Source: Klebsiella aerogenes (GTDB taxonomy: Bacteria; Pseudomonadota; Gammaproteobacteria; Enterobacterales; Enterobacteriaceae). Taken from it: a DNA stretch of 64,000 nucleotides. The stretch's first letter is position 1, and each line of letters begins with the position of its first letter. Made by a program: the position numbers and the translations under genes. The DNA is taken from positions 930,001-994,000 of the forward strand of contig CP119076.1 of the NCBI GenBank assembly GCA_029027985.1. Reading direction: 5' to 3'. Below the pieces are notes generated by a model that was not told where the DNA came from, ran no database searches, and saw only the letters and a program-made list of their open reading frames with translations. Below, in pieces: positions 54,187 through 61,857 of this stretch.

Positions 54187-54858
54187 ATGCAGTACCCGAT
54201 TAACGAGATGTTCCAGACCTTGCAAGGCGAGGGTTACTTTACCGGCGTGCCTGCCATTTTTATTCGTTTGCAGGGATGCCCGGTTGGTTGCGCCTGGTGC
54301 GACACCAAACATACCTGGGATAAGCTGGCCGATCGGGAAGTTTCTCTATTTAGCATCCTTGCGAAAACCAAAGAGAGCGACAAGTGGGGCCCGGCAACGA
54401 GCGAAGACTTGTTGGCGATTATCGGCCGTCAAGGATGGACCGCGCGTCACGTGGTGATCACCGGCGGCGAACCTTGTATTCACGACCTCACGCCACTGAC
54501 GGACCTGCTGGAACAACATGGGTTCAGCTGCCAGATTGAAACCAGCGGTACGCATGAAGTTCTCTGCAGTCACAACACTTGGGTGACGGTCTCGCCGAAG
54601 GTGAACATGCGCGGCGGCTATGATGTTCTTTCTCAGGCATTGCAGCGCGCGGATGAAATTAAACACCCGGTTGGCCGCGTACGTGATATTGAAGCGCTGG
54701 ATGAACTGCTGGTCACGCTGGCCGACGAAAAGCCGCGTATTATTGCGTTGCAGCCTATTAGCCAGAAAGAAGATGCGACGCGTCTGTGCATTGATACCTG
54801 TATCGCCCGTAACTGGCGTTTATCCATGCAGACGCATAAGTATTTGAATATTGCCTAG
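54187..54858 (+). CDS. queE: 7-carboxy-7-deazaguanine synthase QueE
   Basis: Radical-SAM enzyme that contracts 6-carboxytetrahydropterin to 7-carboxy-7-deazaguanine in queuosine synthesis. The cluster motif is GCPVGCAWCDTKH, the short C-x3-C-x2-C form of QueE; ITGGEPCIHDL and IETSGTHEV complete the core. I start at ATG 54187 (MQYPINEMFQTLQGEG), giving 223 residues as in K-12, not at the ATG two codons upstream. In E. coli overproduced QueE also blocks cell division under stress. Convergent with ygcE. Confidence 0.96.
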   Translation: MQYPINEMFQTLQGEGYFTGVPAIFIRLQGCPVGCAWCDTKHTWDKLADREVSLFSILAKTKESDKWGPATSEDLLAIIGRQGWTARHVVITGGEPCIHDLTPLTDLLEQHGFSCQIETSGTHEVLCSHNTWVTVSPKVNMRGGYDVLSQALQRADEIKHPVGRVRDIEALDELLVTLADEKPRIIALQPISQKEDATRLCIDTCIARNWRLSMQTHKYLNIA

Positions 54859-54864
54859 TCATGT

Positions 54865-54891
54865 TGCCGGGTGGACAATCGCCACCCGGCA
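54865..54891. terminator. Bidirectional hairpin between convergent queE and ygcE
   Basis: Perfect 10-bp stem TGCCGGGTGG/CCACCCGGCA with a 7-nt loop in the 39-bp gap. The sequence is REP-like (GCCGGGTGG). There is no long T run on either side, so termination may be partial. Confidence 0.7.
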
Positions 54892-54897
54892 TACCAG

Positions 54898-56376
54898 TCA
54901 TGCATTTGACCAGCTTTGAATCGCCTCAATGTCCCCCAGATTTCCGTGGGTAACCTGATATGACTTTTTCAAAATCACATCGGTGTATTGTGTTAACTCT
55001 CTGAAAATTCCCTTATTTAACGCTGCATAGCGGCTGGCGTTTTGTTCAATCGGTACAAACACATCTTTTACCCGAACCATATTTTCAATGGCCGTTTCGT
55101 AGGAGGGATACAGGCCCAATCCTACTGCGGTGTTGATTGCGGCGCCGAGGCTGGCGCAGCCATTAATGGCGTTGCGCCGGGCCGGGAGATTGAACACGTC
55201 GGCGAAAATTTGCATGAACAGATCGCTATTCGAACCACCGCCGGTAATGATGATATGTTTAGCAAAGTGGTTCATTTCGTTGCACATATTGTCGTAGTTA
55301 TTCTTCAACGTCAGCGCAACGCTCTCCAGAATAGAACGATAGATCCACGCATAGTCCATGCCGGAGTCAAAACCGATCATAATACCGCGTTTGTAGGGCT
55401 CCCAGGGGTTGGTCAGCCAGTCGAGTACGGTCATCAGGCCGTTACAGCCAGGCGGCACGGCGGAGGCTTTTTTATTGAGCAGATCCTCCGGTGATAATCC
55501 CTGCGCTTTGGCATCCTGAATCAGCGATTCGCCCAACATGTCCCGTAGCCAGCTGACCGTCCACATTCCCTTACGAATGCCGTACCCTTCATACAGTAGC
55601 GTTTCAGGAATAGAAGACATAATCGGCCAATAGGCGACGGGATCTTTCGGCAATTGCTTACCGTTCATCATCAGGGCGATATAGGTGCCTAATGAGATAA
55701 CCGCTGTTTCATCATCCAGCAGCCCCGCGCCGAGCGCTTCGACCGGCTTATCGCTGGTTGTGCAAACGACCGGTAACCCAGCCGGGAAACCGGTGGCGAG
55801 AGAGGCCTGTTCGGTAAGATGTCCTAAGATTGTCCCAGGCATCTGCACATTGAAAAGCATGTGGCGTGGGAGGTTAAACTTTTTCACGACCTCGTCATCA
55901 TCGCTCCACGACCAGGTTTTATAATCCACCGGCCACTGGCCAAAGTAGTTGGCGATATTGTCTTTGAACTCGCCGGTTAAGCGGTGTGACAGATATCCGG
56001 AAAATGATGTCACCCAGGCGACATCAGGGTTGGTATGCTCATAAGGCCGGGTGACGCGGGCGTCCTGCCAGCTGATTAACGGCTCCGCCGGCGTGCCGTC
56101 TGCTTTAAGCAACGCGCGACAGCAGCGGATGGAGCCGAGCCCGATGCCGACAATATCTTCTCTACGGCCTGCAAACTGACTCATTAGATCCTGTCCGGCG
56201 AAGCATAAAGAGGTCCATAAATCATCATCAGGGTGCTCCGCCGTATCGGCATTTGGCGTGTGCATCGGCTGCAACAGACCTTTCCCCTCACAGACCACGT
56301 TCCCCTGTAAATCGTACATCACGACCTTAGTGCTCTGGCTCCCGCCATCAATTCCAATGATGTATTTCTTTGACAT
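54898..56376 (-). CDS. ygcE: FGGY-family carbohydrate kinase YgcE
   Basis: A 492-residue kinase of the FGGY family (glycerol, xylulose, gluconate and similar kinases); its own substrate is unknown. The N-terminal ATP/phosphate motif IGIDGGSQSTKVVMYD and the C-terminal adenosine motif IITGGGSNSDLFMQIFADVF are intact, and SWQDARVTRPYE and GLGSIRC lie in the substrate-binding lobe. It is cotranscribed behind the transporter yqcE (26-bp gap), so it probably phosphorylates the transported compound or a product. The pair is divergent from ygcW-ygcQ. Confidence 0.92.
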   Translation of the reverse strand: MSKKYIIGIDGGSQSTKVVMYDLQGNVVCEGKGLLQPMHTPNADTAEHPDDDLWTSLCFAGQDLMSQFAGRREDIVGIGLGSIRCCRALLKADGTPAEPLISWQDARVTRPYEHTNPDVAWVTSFSGYLSHRLTGEFKDNIANYFGQWPVDYKTWSWSDDDEVVKKFNLPRHMLFNVQMPGTILGHLTEQASLATGFPAGLPVVCTTSDKPVEALGAGLLDDETAVISLGTYIALMMNGKQLPKDPVAYWPIMSSIPETLLYEGYGIRKGMWTVSWLRDMLGESLIQDAKAQGLSPEDLLNKKASAVPPGCNGLMTVLDWLTNPWEPYKRGIMIGFDSGMDYAWIYRSILESVALTLKNNYDNMCNEMNHFAKHIIITGGGSNSDLFMQIFADVFNLPARRNAINGCASLGAAINTAVGLGLYPSYETAIENMVRVKDVFVPIEQNASRYAALNKGIFRELTQYTDVILKKSYQVTHGNLGDIEAIQSWSNA

Positions 56377-56402
56377 TATTATTCTCCTTTAAATTTTCGC
56401 CA

Positions 56403-57701
56403 TCACTCGCCAGTGGTTTCAGCGGCCAGCGATGTCTCGTTTTCTGGTGCGACGTCAGTGCGACGTATTTTCCTGAACAGCAGGAAGGTAAAGAGGATCA
56501 CCATGCACAGCGCGGCCAACCCCATCAGCCACATATTGCGATAGGCCTCCTCGGTAGGAAGGGTGTCCTGCCAGTGACCGACAATCGGATAGACAAAAAC
56601 GTCGGGCAAGAAGCCAATCACTGAACAGATGCCGACGGTGGTTCCCATGATGTAGTTGGGGGTTCTGGCTTCGCCGGGACAGGCCCAGTAGAGCCCGCGC
56701 GAGGCGTAACAGGTAAAGCCCAGTAGTAGAATCAGGCCGATCCCCATGGCGACGGATTGTGGGTTTGAGTTAGTCGCCAGCAGCGCGATAAGCGCCAGTC
56801 CCCCAATAACCGAGAGTAGCTGAATGACGCGAGTCGGCGATTTCACCTTACTATAGGTCGTGATAATGCCGCCCAGCGGGCCGCAGATGGCGCGGAAAAT
56901 TTTGTTGATCACAATCCCCATATAGCTCGCGGCCACCAGTGACATACCGTACATTTCCGTCAGATAGTTGGTGGAGTAGCTGAGGATGGCGTAGATAGTA
57001 AAGACGCCAAAAATCACCATACTGCAGTACCAGGTGGTACTAATGCGCAGGACGGCGAGAATATCGCTTAACTGGAACGCTTTCTTGTCTTCTTTCGCGG
57101 CATGGCTGCGCGCAGGGGTATCGCTGACGAAGAACCAGCACAATATCCCCAGCAGAATATAAACCACGCTGTAGATAATGATGACCATCTTCAGGCTGTT
57201 GCTGTCATCAGGTGCGAAACGGGAAAATGCCCACATGGTGAATACCGCCAACGACATGACGCCCACGCCGCGCAGCCCCTCCATCCAGCCCATGATTTTT
57301 CCCTGCTCGCGATGATCGCCAAGCAGAGATGCGGCTTTAATCGACACCGACCACAGCATCAGAATCGTGGTGATAGCAAACGCGACCTGAATACAAAGCA
57401 TGACCCACAGCGGTGGGTATGTCGCCATTAATAAACCGAGTAGGCCGGTAATAATCATTGCTGAGGTAATCATTTTACGATGAGAGAATTTATCGGCAAT
57501 AACCCCACTGGGTGCATAAAGAATAATAGCAGCGATACCAAATGTGCTCATGATTAAGCCTATTTCGGTATTGCTGAATCCCATGAATTTTGCCATTGGG
57601 ATCTGATAGATGTATCTCAAATAGGCAAGGTCAAAGCTGACTCCGCCGCTAAAACTAATAATGGCAAGCGTTATCCAACGGCGATATGAAGTCTGTTGCA
57701 T
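56403..57701 (-). CDS. yqcE: MFS transporter YqcE
   Basis: A 432-residue major facilitator with about 12 hydrophobic helices, related to YqcE and YihN of E. coli, the latter next to the sulfoquinovose genes. Recognisable parts are GVSFDLAYLRYIYQIP in helix 1, APSGVIADKFSHRKMI between helices 2 and 3, and GFTCYASRGLYWACPGEA near helix 10. Substrate unknown. First gene of the yqcE-ygcE operon; its leader contains an intrinsic terminator and an alternative hairpin (57726-57788), so expression probably depends on antitermination. Confidence 0.88.
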   Translation of the reverse strand: MQQTSYRRWITLAIISFSGGVSFDLAYLRYIYQIPMAKFMGFSNTEIGLIMSTFGIAAIILYAPSGVIADKFSHRKMITSAMIITGLLGLLMATYPPLWVMLCIQVAFAITTILMLWSVSIKAASLLGDHREQGKIMGWMEGLRGVGVMSLAVFTMWAFSRFAPDDSNSLKMVIIIYSVVYILLGILCWFFVSDTPARSHAAKEDKKAFQLSDILAVLRISTTWYCSMVIFGVFTIYAILSYSTNYLTEMYGMSLVAASYMGIVINKIFRAICGPLGGIITTYSKVKSPTRVIQLLSVIGGLALIALLATNSNPQSVAMGIGLILLLGFTCYASRGLYWACPGEARTPNYIMGTTVGICSVIGFLPDVFVYPIVGHWQDTLPTEEAYRNMWLMGLAALCMVILFTFLLFRKIRRTDVAPENETSLAAETTGE

Positions 57702-57725
57702 ATCGTGATCTCATTTTTAATAGAC

Positions 57726-57774
57726 AAAAAAAAGAGAAAAGTAAACCGCCTTGTTCAGGTGGATTACTTTTCTC
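57726..57774 (-). terminator. Leader terminator upstream of yqcE
   Basis: On the minus strand, an 11-bp perfect outer stem GAGAAAAGTAA/TTACTTTTCTC, then an inner stem with two mismatches, a 5-nt loop, and eight T (57733-57726). It sits only 24 bp before the yqcE ATG, between the inferred promoter and the gene, so it must be overcome for expression. Its 5' arm overlaps the alternative hairpin at 57763-57788. Confidence 0.85.
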
Positions 57775-57788
57775 AGGTCTCTAGTAAT
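57763..57788 (-). promoter_or_regulatory. Putative antiterminator hairpin (RAT-like) of the yqcE-ygcE leader
   Basis: Minus strand: perfect 6-bp stem ATTACT/AGTAAT closing the 14-nt loop AGAGACCTGAGAAA. The 3' strand of this stem lies in the 5' arm of the leader terminator, so the two folds exclude each other. The same loop with a covarying stem recurs in the divergent ygcW leader (57932-57960). Function as an RNA target for the GlpP-like protein YgcP is inference. Confidence 0.7.
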
Positions 57789-57823
57789 TGCGATTAGGAA
57801 TAACATGTCAGCGTGGGTTTTAG

Positions 57824-57839
57824 TGTGAGAATAATCACG
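57824..57839 (-). promoter_or_regulatory. CRP site, yqcE side
   Basis: TGTGAGAATAATCACG, one base from the TGTGA-N6-TCACA consensus. Its centre is 43.5 bp from the start of the yqcE antiterminator hairpin, fitting a class II site near -41.5 of a promoter starting at about 57790 (-10 candidate TATTCC on the minus strand). Confidence 0.8.
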
Positions 57840-57880
57840 CTTCGTAGTTTTACGCACAATTGTTGAGTGAAAGGTTTATC

Positions 57881-57896
57881 TGTGATTACGATCACG
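57881..57896 (+). promoter_or_regulatory. CRP site, ygcW side
   Basis: TGTGATTACGATCACG, one base from the TGTGA-N6-TCACA consensus. Its centre is 43.5 bp before the ygcW-side hairpin at 57932, mirroring the other site, and fits a class II promoter starting near 57930 with TGCTAAAAAT as an extended -10 candidate. Confidence 0.8.
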
Positions 57897-57931
57897 TTAG
57901 ATGTTTGAACATTGTGCTAAAAATTTAATCC

Positions 57932-57960
57932 AGTTACCAGAGATAATGAGAAAGGTGACT
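57932..57960 (+). promoter_or_regulatory. Putative antiterminator hairpin (RAT-like) of the ygcW leader
   Basis: Plus strand: 7-bp stem AGTTACC/GGTGACT (one G:T pair) closing the 15-nt loop AGAGATAATGAGAAA. The 3' strand is part of the 5' arm of the terminator at 57950-57996. Compared with the yqcE leader, the closing stem changes by compensated substitutions while the loop keeps AGAGA and TGAGAAA. Binding by YgcP is inferred. Confidence 0.7.
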
Positions 57961-57996
57961 TCCCTCTTGCGGGGGAAGTTGCCTTTCTTTTTTTTT
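57950..57996 (+). terminator. Leader terminator upstream of ygcW
   Basis: A 17-bp stem (GAAAGG...CCTTTC outside, CTTCCC/GGGAAG inside, three G:T pairs), loop TTGC, then nine T (57988-57996). It lies 25 bp before the ygcW ATG and upstream of its ribosome-binding site GGAG, so it is a leader terminator and not the end of any gene. Confidence 0.88.
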
Positions 57997-58021
57997 GCCT
58001 AAAAGAATTTGGAGCTCAACA

Positions 58022-58807
58022 ATGTCAATAGAATCACTTAACGCATTCTCAATGGATTTCTTCTCTCTGAAAGGTAAAACGGCGATTGTCACCGGTGGCA
58101 ATAGCGGACTGGGGCAGGCCTTTGCCATGGCGTTGGCGAAAGCGGGAGCGAATTTGTTCATCCCAAGCTTTGTTAAAGACAACGGTGAAACGAAAGAAAT
58201 TATTGAAAAACAGGGTGTTGATGTTGAATTCATGCAAGTGGATATCACCGAAAAAGGTATGCCTGAGAAGATTATCGCCGCGTGTTGTGAACGTTTCGGC
58301 ACGGTAGATATTTTGGTGAACAATGCCGGGATTTGTAAGCTCAATAAGGTGCTGGACTTCGGGCGTGCGGACTGGGATCCGATGATTGATGTTAACCTGA
58401 CGGCCGCTTTCGAGCTAAGCCACGAAGCCGCCAAAATTATGATCCCGCAAAATAGCGGAAAAATCATTAACATTTGCTCTTTATTCTCTTACCTTGGCGG
58501 TCAATGGTCGCCGGCTTATTCTGCAACCAAACATGCGCTTGCGGGTCTCACAAAAGCATATTGTGATGAATTAGGTCAATATAATATTCAGGTCAACGGT
58601 ATTGCGCCTGGTTACTATGCGACTGATATTACATTGGCGACGCGGAGTAATCCTGAAACTAACCAGCGGGTGTTGGATCATATTCCGGCAAATCGTTGGG
58701 GTGATACCCAGGATTTAATGGGGGCAGCGGTGTTCTTAGCCAGTCAAGCATCAAACTATGTTAATGGCCATTTACTGGTTGTCGATGGTGGTTATTTAGT
58801 TCGTTAA
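58022..58807 (+). CDS. ygcW: Short-chain dehydrogenase YgcW
   Basis: Classical SDR of 261 residues. Cofactor loop TGGNSGLGQA near residue 24, DILVNNAG, catalytic serine in ICSLFSYLGG and YSATK (Tyr-x3-Lys), ending in VNGHLLVVDGGYLVR. It resembles sugar-acid dehydrogenases such as gluconate 5-dehydrogenase or KduD; substrate unknown. I start at ATG 58022 (MSIESLNAFSMDFF) behind GGAGCTCAAC; an upstream TTG frame start lies inside the leader terminator. First gene of ygcW-ygcU-ygcS-ygcR-ygcQ. Confidence 0.92.
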   Translation: MSIESLNAFSMDFFSLKGKTAIVTGGNSGLGQAFAMALAKAGANLFIPSFVKDNGETKEIIEKQGVDVEFMQVDITEKGMPEKIIAACCERFGTVDILVNNAGICKLNKVLDFGRADWDPMIDVNLTAAFELSHEAAKIMIPQNSGKIINICSLFSYLGGQWSPAYSATKHALAGLTKAYCDELGQYNIQVNGIAPGYYATDITLATRSNPETNQRVLDHIPANRWGDTQDLMGAAVFLASQASNYVNGHLLVVDGGYLVR

Positions 58808-58867
58808 TATTTATCAGGTGGTTTCTGTTTTCATTTATTCCGAATTAATTATCAGGAAGGAATTACT

Positions 58868-60322
58868 ATGTCTATATCCCGTGAAGCGATTGTTGATCAA
58901 CTAAAAGAAATTGTTGGTTCCGAACGCGTTATTACTGACGAAACCGTTTTAAAAATAAATAGCATTGACCGCTTTCGTAAATATGCGGATATTCATGGCG
59001 TTTTTACCCTGCCGCTGCCTGCCGCGGTCGTTAAGTTAGGTTCGACCGAACAGGTTTCTAACGTGCTGGCGTTTATGAACCAGCATAAGATCAACGGGGT
59101 TCCGCGTACCGGCGCATCTGCGACTGAAGGTGGTCTGGAAACCGTTGTTGAGAACTCCGTGGTGCTGGATGGCGCCGGGATGAACCAAATCCTGAATATT
59201 GATATCGAAAATATGCAGGCGACCGCGCAGTGCGGCGTACCGCTAGAAGTGTTGGAAAATGCGCTGCGGGCCAAAGGCTACACGACCGGGCATTCACCGC
59301 AGTCTAAACCGCTGGCGCAGATGGGCGGCCTGGTGGCGACCCGCAGTATTGGTCAATTTTCCACGCTCTACGGCGCCATTGAAGATATGGTCGTCGGTCT
59401 TGAGGCGGTACTTGCGGACGGCACCGTTACCCGCATTAAAAATGTTCCACGCCGCGCAGCCGGCCCGGACATTCGCCATATCATTATCGGTAACGAAGGC
59501 GCACTGTGCTATATCACTGAAGTAACCGTGAAGATCTTCAAATTTACCCCGGAAAACAATCTGTTCTACGGCTATGTCCTGGATGACATGAAGGTCGGAT
59601 TCAACATCCTGCGTGAAGTGATGGTGGAAGGATACCGTCCATCCATCGCTCGCCTGTACGATGCGGAAGACGGCACCCAGCACTTTACGCATTTTGCCGA
59701 CGGCAAATGCGTATTGATCTTTATGGCGGAAGGCAACCCGTTGATTGCGAAAGCGACAGGGGAGGGGATTGCGCAGGTCGTGGCACGCTACCCGCAGTGC
59801 CAGCGCGTGGACAGCAAGCTCATCGAAAACTGGTTTAACCATCTGAACTGGGGCCCGGAAAAAGTGGCCGCCGAGCGCGTACAGATCCTGAAAACCGGCA
59901 ATATGGGCTTCACTACCGAAGTTTCTGGCTGCTGGAGCTGCATCCACGATATCTATGAAAGCGTGATCCACCGTATTCGTACCGAATTCCCACACGCGGA
60001 TGACATCACCATGTTGGGCGGCCATTCATCCCATAGCTACATCAACGGTACCAACATGTACTTCGTTTATGACTACAACGTGGTGGATTGCAAACCGGAA
60101 GAGGAAATCGATAAGTACCATAACCCGCTAAACAAGATTATCTGTGAAGAGACGATTCGCCTCGGTGGATCCATGGTGCATCACCATGGAATTGGCAAAC
60201 ATCGCGTTCACTGGAGCAAGCTGGAGCACGGTAGCGCCTGGCCGCTGCTGGAAGGGCTGAAGAAGCAGTTTGATCCCAACGGGATTATGAATACCGGAAC
60301 GATCTACCCGATTGAGAAGTAG
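58868..60322 (+). CDS. ygcU: FAD-linked oxidase YgcU
   Basis: A 484-residue flavoprotein of the vanillyl-alcohol-oxidase/PCMH fold. The FAD diphosphate-binding block is GVPRTGASATEGGLE (residues 77-90), with HSPQSKPLAQMGGLVATRSIGQFSTLYG typical of this fold. The C-terminal HHHG-IGKHR (from residue 438) resembles alkyl-dihydroxyacetone-phosphate synthase and D-lactate/glycolate dehydrogenases. It probably oxidises a hydroxy compound and passes electrons to the YgcR-YgcQ flavoprotein encoded downstream; substrate unknown. An ERIC element separates it from ygcS. Confidence 0.9.
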   Translation: MSISREAIVDQLKEIVGSERVITDETVLKINSIDRFRKYADIHGVFTLPLPAAVVKLGSTEQVSNVLAFMNQHKINGVPRTGASATEGGLETVVENSVVLDGAGMNQILNIDIENMQATAQCGVPLEVLENALRAKGYTTGHSPQSKPLAQMGGLVATRSIGQFSTLYGAIEDMVVGLEAVLADGTVTRIKNVPRRAAGPDIRHIIIGNEGALCYITEVTVKIFKFTPENNLFYGYVLDDMKVGFNILREVMVEGYRPSIARLYDAEDGTQHFTHFADGKCVLIFMAEGNPLIAKATGEGIAQVVARYPQCQRVDSKLIENWFNHLNWGPEKVAAERVQILKTGNMGFTTEVSGCWSCIHDIYESVIHRIRTEFPHADDITMLGGHSSHSYINGTNMYFVYDYNVVDCKPEEEIDKYHNPLNKIICEETIRLGGSMVHHHGIGKHRVHWSKLEHGSAWPLLEGLKKQFDPNGIMNTGTIYPIEK

Positions 60323-60326
60323 CTAG

Positions 60327-60455
60327 TTATACGCAAAATCATTCGCGTTGCATCAAGGCGGCAAGTGAATAAGTCTCCAGGAGCGTACAAAAGTACGTGA
60401 CTGGGGCTTATGAACGTAGACAACGAAGAGGCAGCGTGAAGGATGACGCGTATAA
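60327..60455. repeat. ERIC (IRU) element between ygcU and ygcS
   Basis: A 129-bp imperfect palindrome beginning TTATACGC and ending GCGTATAA. It contains the ERIC hallmarks AAGGCGGCAAGTGAAT, CCAGGAGC, GTACAAAAGTACGTGACTGGGG and GCAGCGTGAAGGATGACG. It begins 5 bp after the ygcU stop, lies inside the operon and would be transcribed as a long hairpin. Its right end overlaps a spurious upstream extension of the ygcS frame. Confidence 0.9.
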
Positions 60456-60507
60456 GCGGCTTCTCAATTGGGAAGCCACACTTTTACCGGACCATGAAGG
60501 GGTAGAA

Positions 60508-61857
60508 ATGAACACTTCACCGGTGCGAATGGACGATTTACCGCTTAACGGTTTTCATTGCCGCATTGCCGCGCTAACTTTTGGCGCGCATCTTGTTGAT
60601 GGCTATGTCCTCGGCGTCATCGGTTACGCCATTATTCAGCTCACTCCAGCGATGAATCTGACGCCTTTTATGGTTGGAATGATCGGCGGCGCCGCGCTAC
60701 TGGGGCTTTTTATCGGCAGCCTGATTCTGGGATGGATCTCGGACCACATTGGTCGTCAGAAAATTTTCAGCTTCAGCTTTGTGCTGATTACCATCGCGTC
60801 ATTTCTGCAGTTTTTTGCCACGACGCCCGAGCAGCTTATTGGTTTACGGATCCTGATAGGGATCGGTCTCGGCGGGGATTACTCCGTGGGCCACACGCTA
60901 CTGGCCGAATTCTCGCCGCGCCGCCACCGGGGGATTTTGCTTGGCGCATTTAGCGTGGTATGGACGGTTGGCTACGTACTGGCAAGCCTTGCTGGACACC
61001 ATTTTATTAGCGAAAACCCGGATGGCTGGCGCTGGCTGCTGGCATCGTCAACCCTACCGGCGCTATTGATCACGCTGCTGCGCTGGGGAACGCCGGAATC
61101 ACCGCGCTGGCTGATGCGTCAGGGGCGATTTGCCGACGCGCATGCCGTAGTGCGGCGTTGTTTTGGCCCGCACGTACTGCTTGGCGATGAGGTGGCGACC
61201 TCGACGAATAAACATATCAGGACATTGTTCTCATCACGCTACTGGCGGCGAACAGCCTTTAATAGCATCTTCTTTGTCTGCCTGGTGATCCCCTGGTTTG
61301 TTATCTACACCTGGCTGCCGACGATTGCCGAAACGATTGGCCTTGAAGGCGCATTAACCGCCAGTCTGTTGCTGAATGCGTTGTTGATCGTGGGCGCCTT
61401 ACTGGGTCTGGTATTAACCCACCTGCTGGCCCATCGCCATTTCTTGCTTGGCAGCTTTTTACTGCTCGCGGCGACGTTAATCGTGATGGCCTGCTTACCG
61501 CCCGGTAGCCGCATTACGCTGTTGCTTTTCGTCTTATTCAGCACCACGATTTCGGCGGTGAGCAACCTGGTCGGGATCATACCGGCGGAAAGCTTCCCCA
61601 CGGATATTCGCGCGCTGGGCGTCGGATTTGCGACCGCCATGAGCCGACTTGGCGCAGCAATCAGTACAGGTTTGCTGCCCTGGACGCTGGCGCAATGGGG
61701 GATGGCAGTGACGCTGTTGCTATTGGCTGGGGTGTTGTTGCTGGGGTTCGTGGTGACCTGGCTGTGGGCGCCGGAGACCAAAGCGTTACCGTTGGTAGCG
61801 GCCGGAAGCGGCGAGCAAAAACAAGGAGGTACCCATGAACATTCTATTGGCGTTTAA
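60508..61857 (+). CDS. ygcS: MFS metabolite:H+ symporter YgcS
   Basis: A 449-residue transporter with about 12 membrane helices. I start at ATG 60508 (MNTSPVRMDDLPLN), behind GAAGGGG, because upstream frame is ERIC sequence. Family blocks: TFGAHLVDGYVLGVIGYAI, LGWISDHIGRQKIFS, GIGLGGDYSVGHTLLAEFSPRRHRG and GIIPAESFPTDIRALGVG, as in the sugar/metabolite symporter branch. Substrate unknown; the locus thus has two unlike MFS transporters, this one and YqcE. It overlaps ygcR by 23 bp. Confidence 0.9.
   Translation: MNTSPVRMDDLPLNGFHCRIAALTFGAHLVDGYVLGVIGYAIIQLTPAMNLTPFMVGMIGGAALLGLFIGSLILGWISDHIGRQKIFSFSFVLITIASFLQFFATTPEQLIGLRILIGIGLGGDYSVGHTLLAEFSPRRHRGILLGAFSVVWTVGYVLASLAGHHFISENPDGWRWLLASSTLPALLITLLRWGTPESPRWLMRQGRFADAHAVVRRCFGPHVLLGDEVATSTNKHIRTLFSSRYWRRTAFNSIFFVCLVIPWFVIYTWLPTIAETIGLEGALTASLLLNALLIVGALLGLVLTHLLAHRHFLLGSFLLLAATLIVMACLPPGSRITLLLFVLFSTTISAVSNLVGIIPAESFPTDIRALGVGFATAMSRLGAAISTGLLPWTLAQWGMAVTLLLLAGVLLLGFVVTWLWAPETKALPLVAAGSGEQKQGGTHEHSIGV

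Noticed and set aside
60397-60507. N-terminal extension of ygcS
   Set aside because: It is the right part of the ERIC element read in frame; the protein family starts at MNTSPVRMDD.
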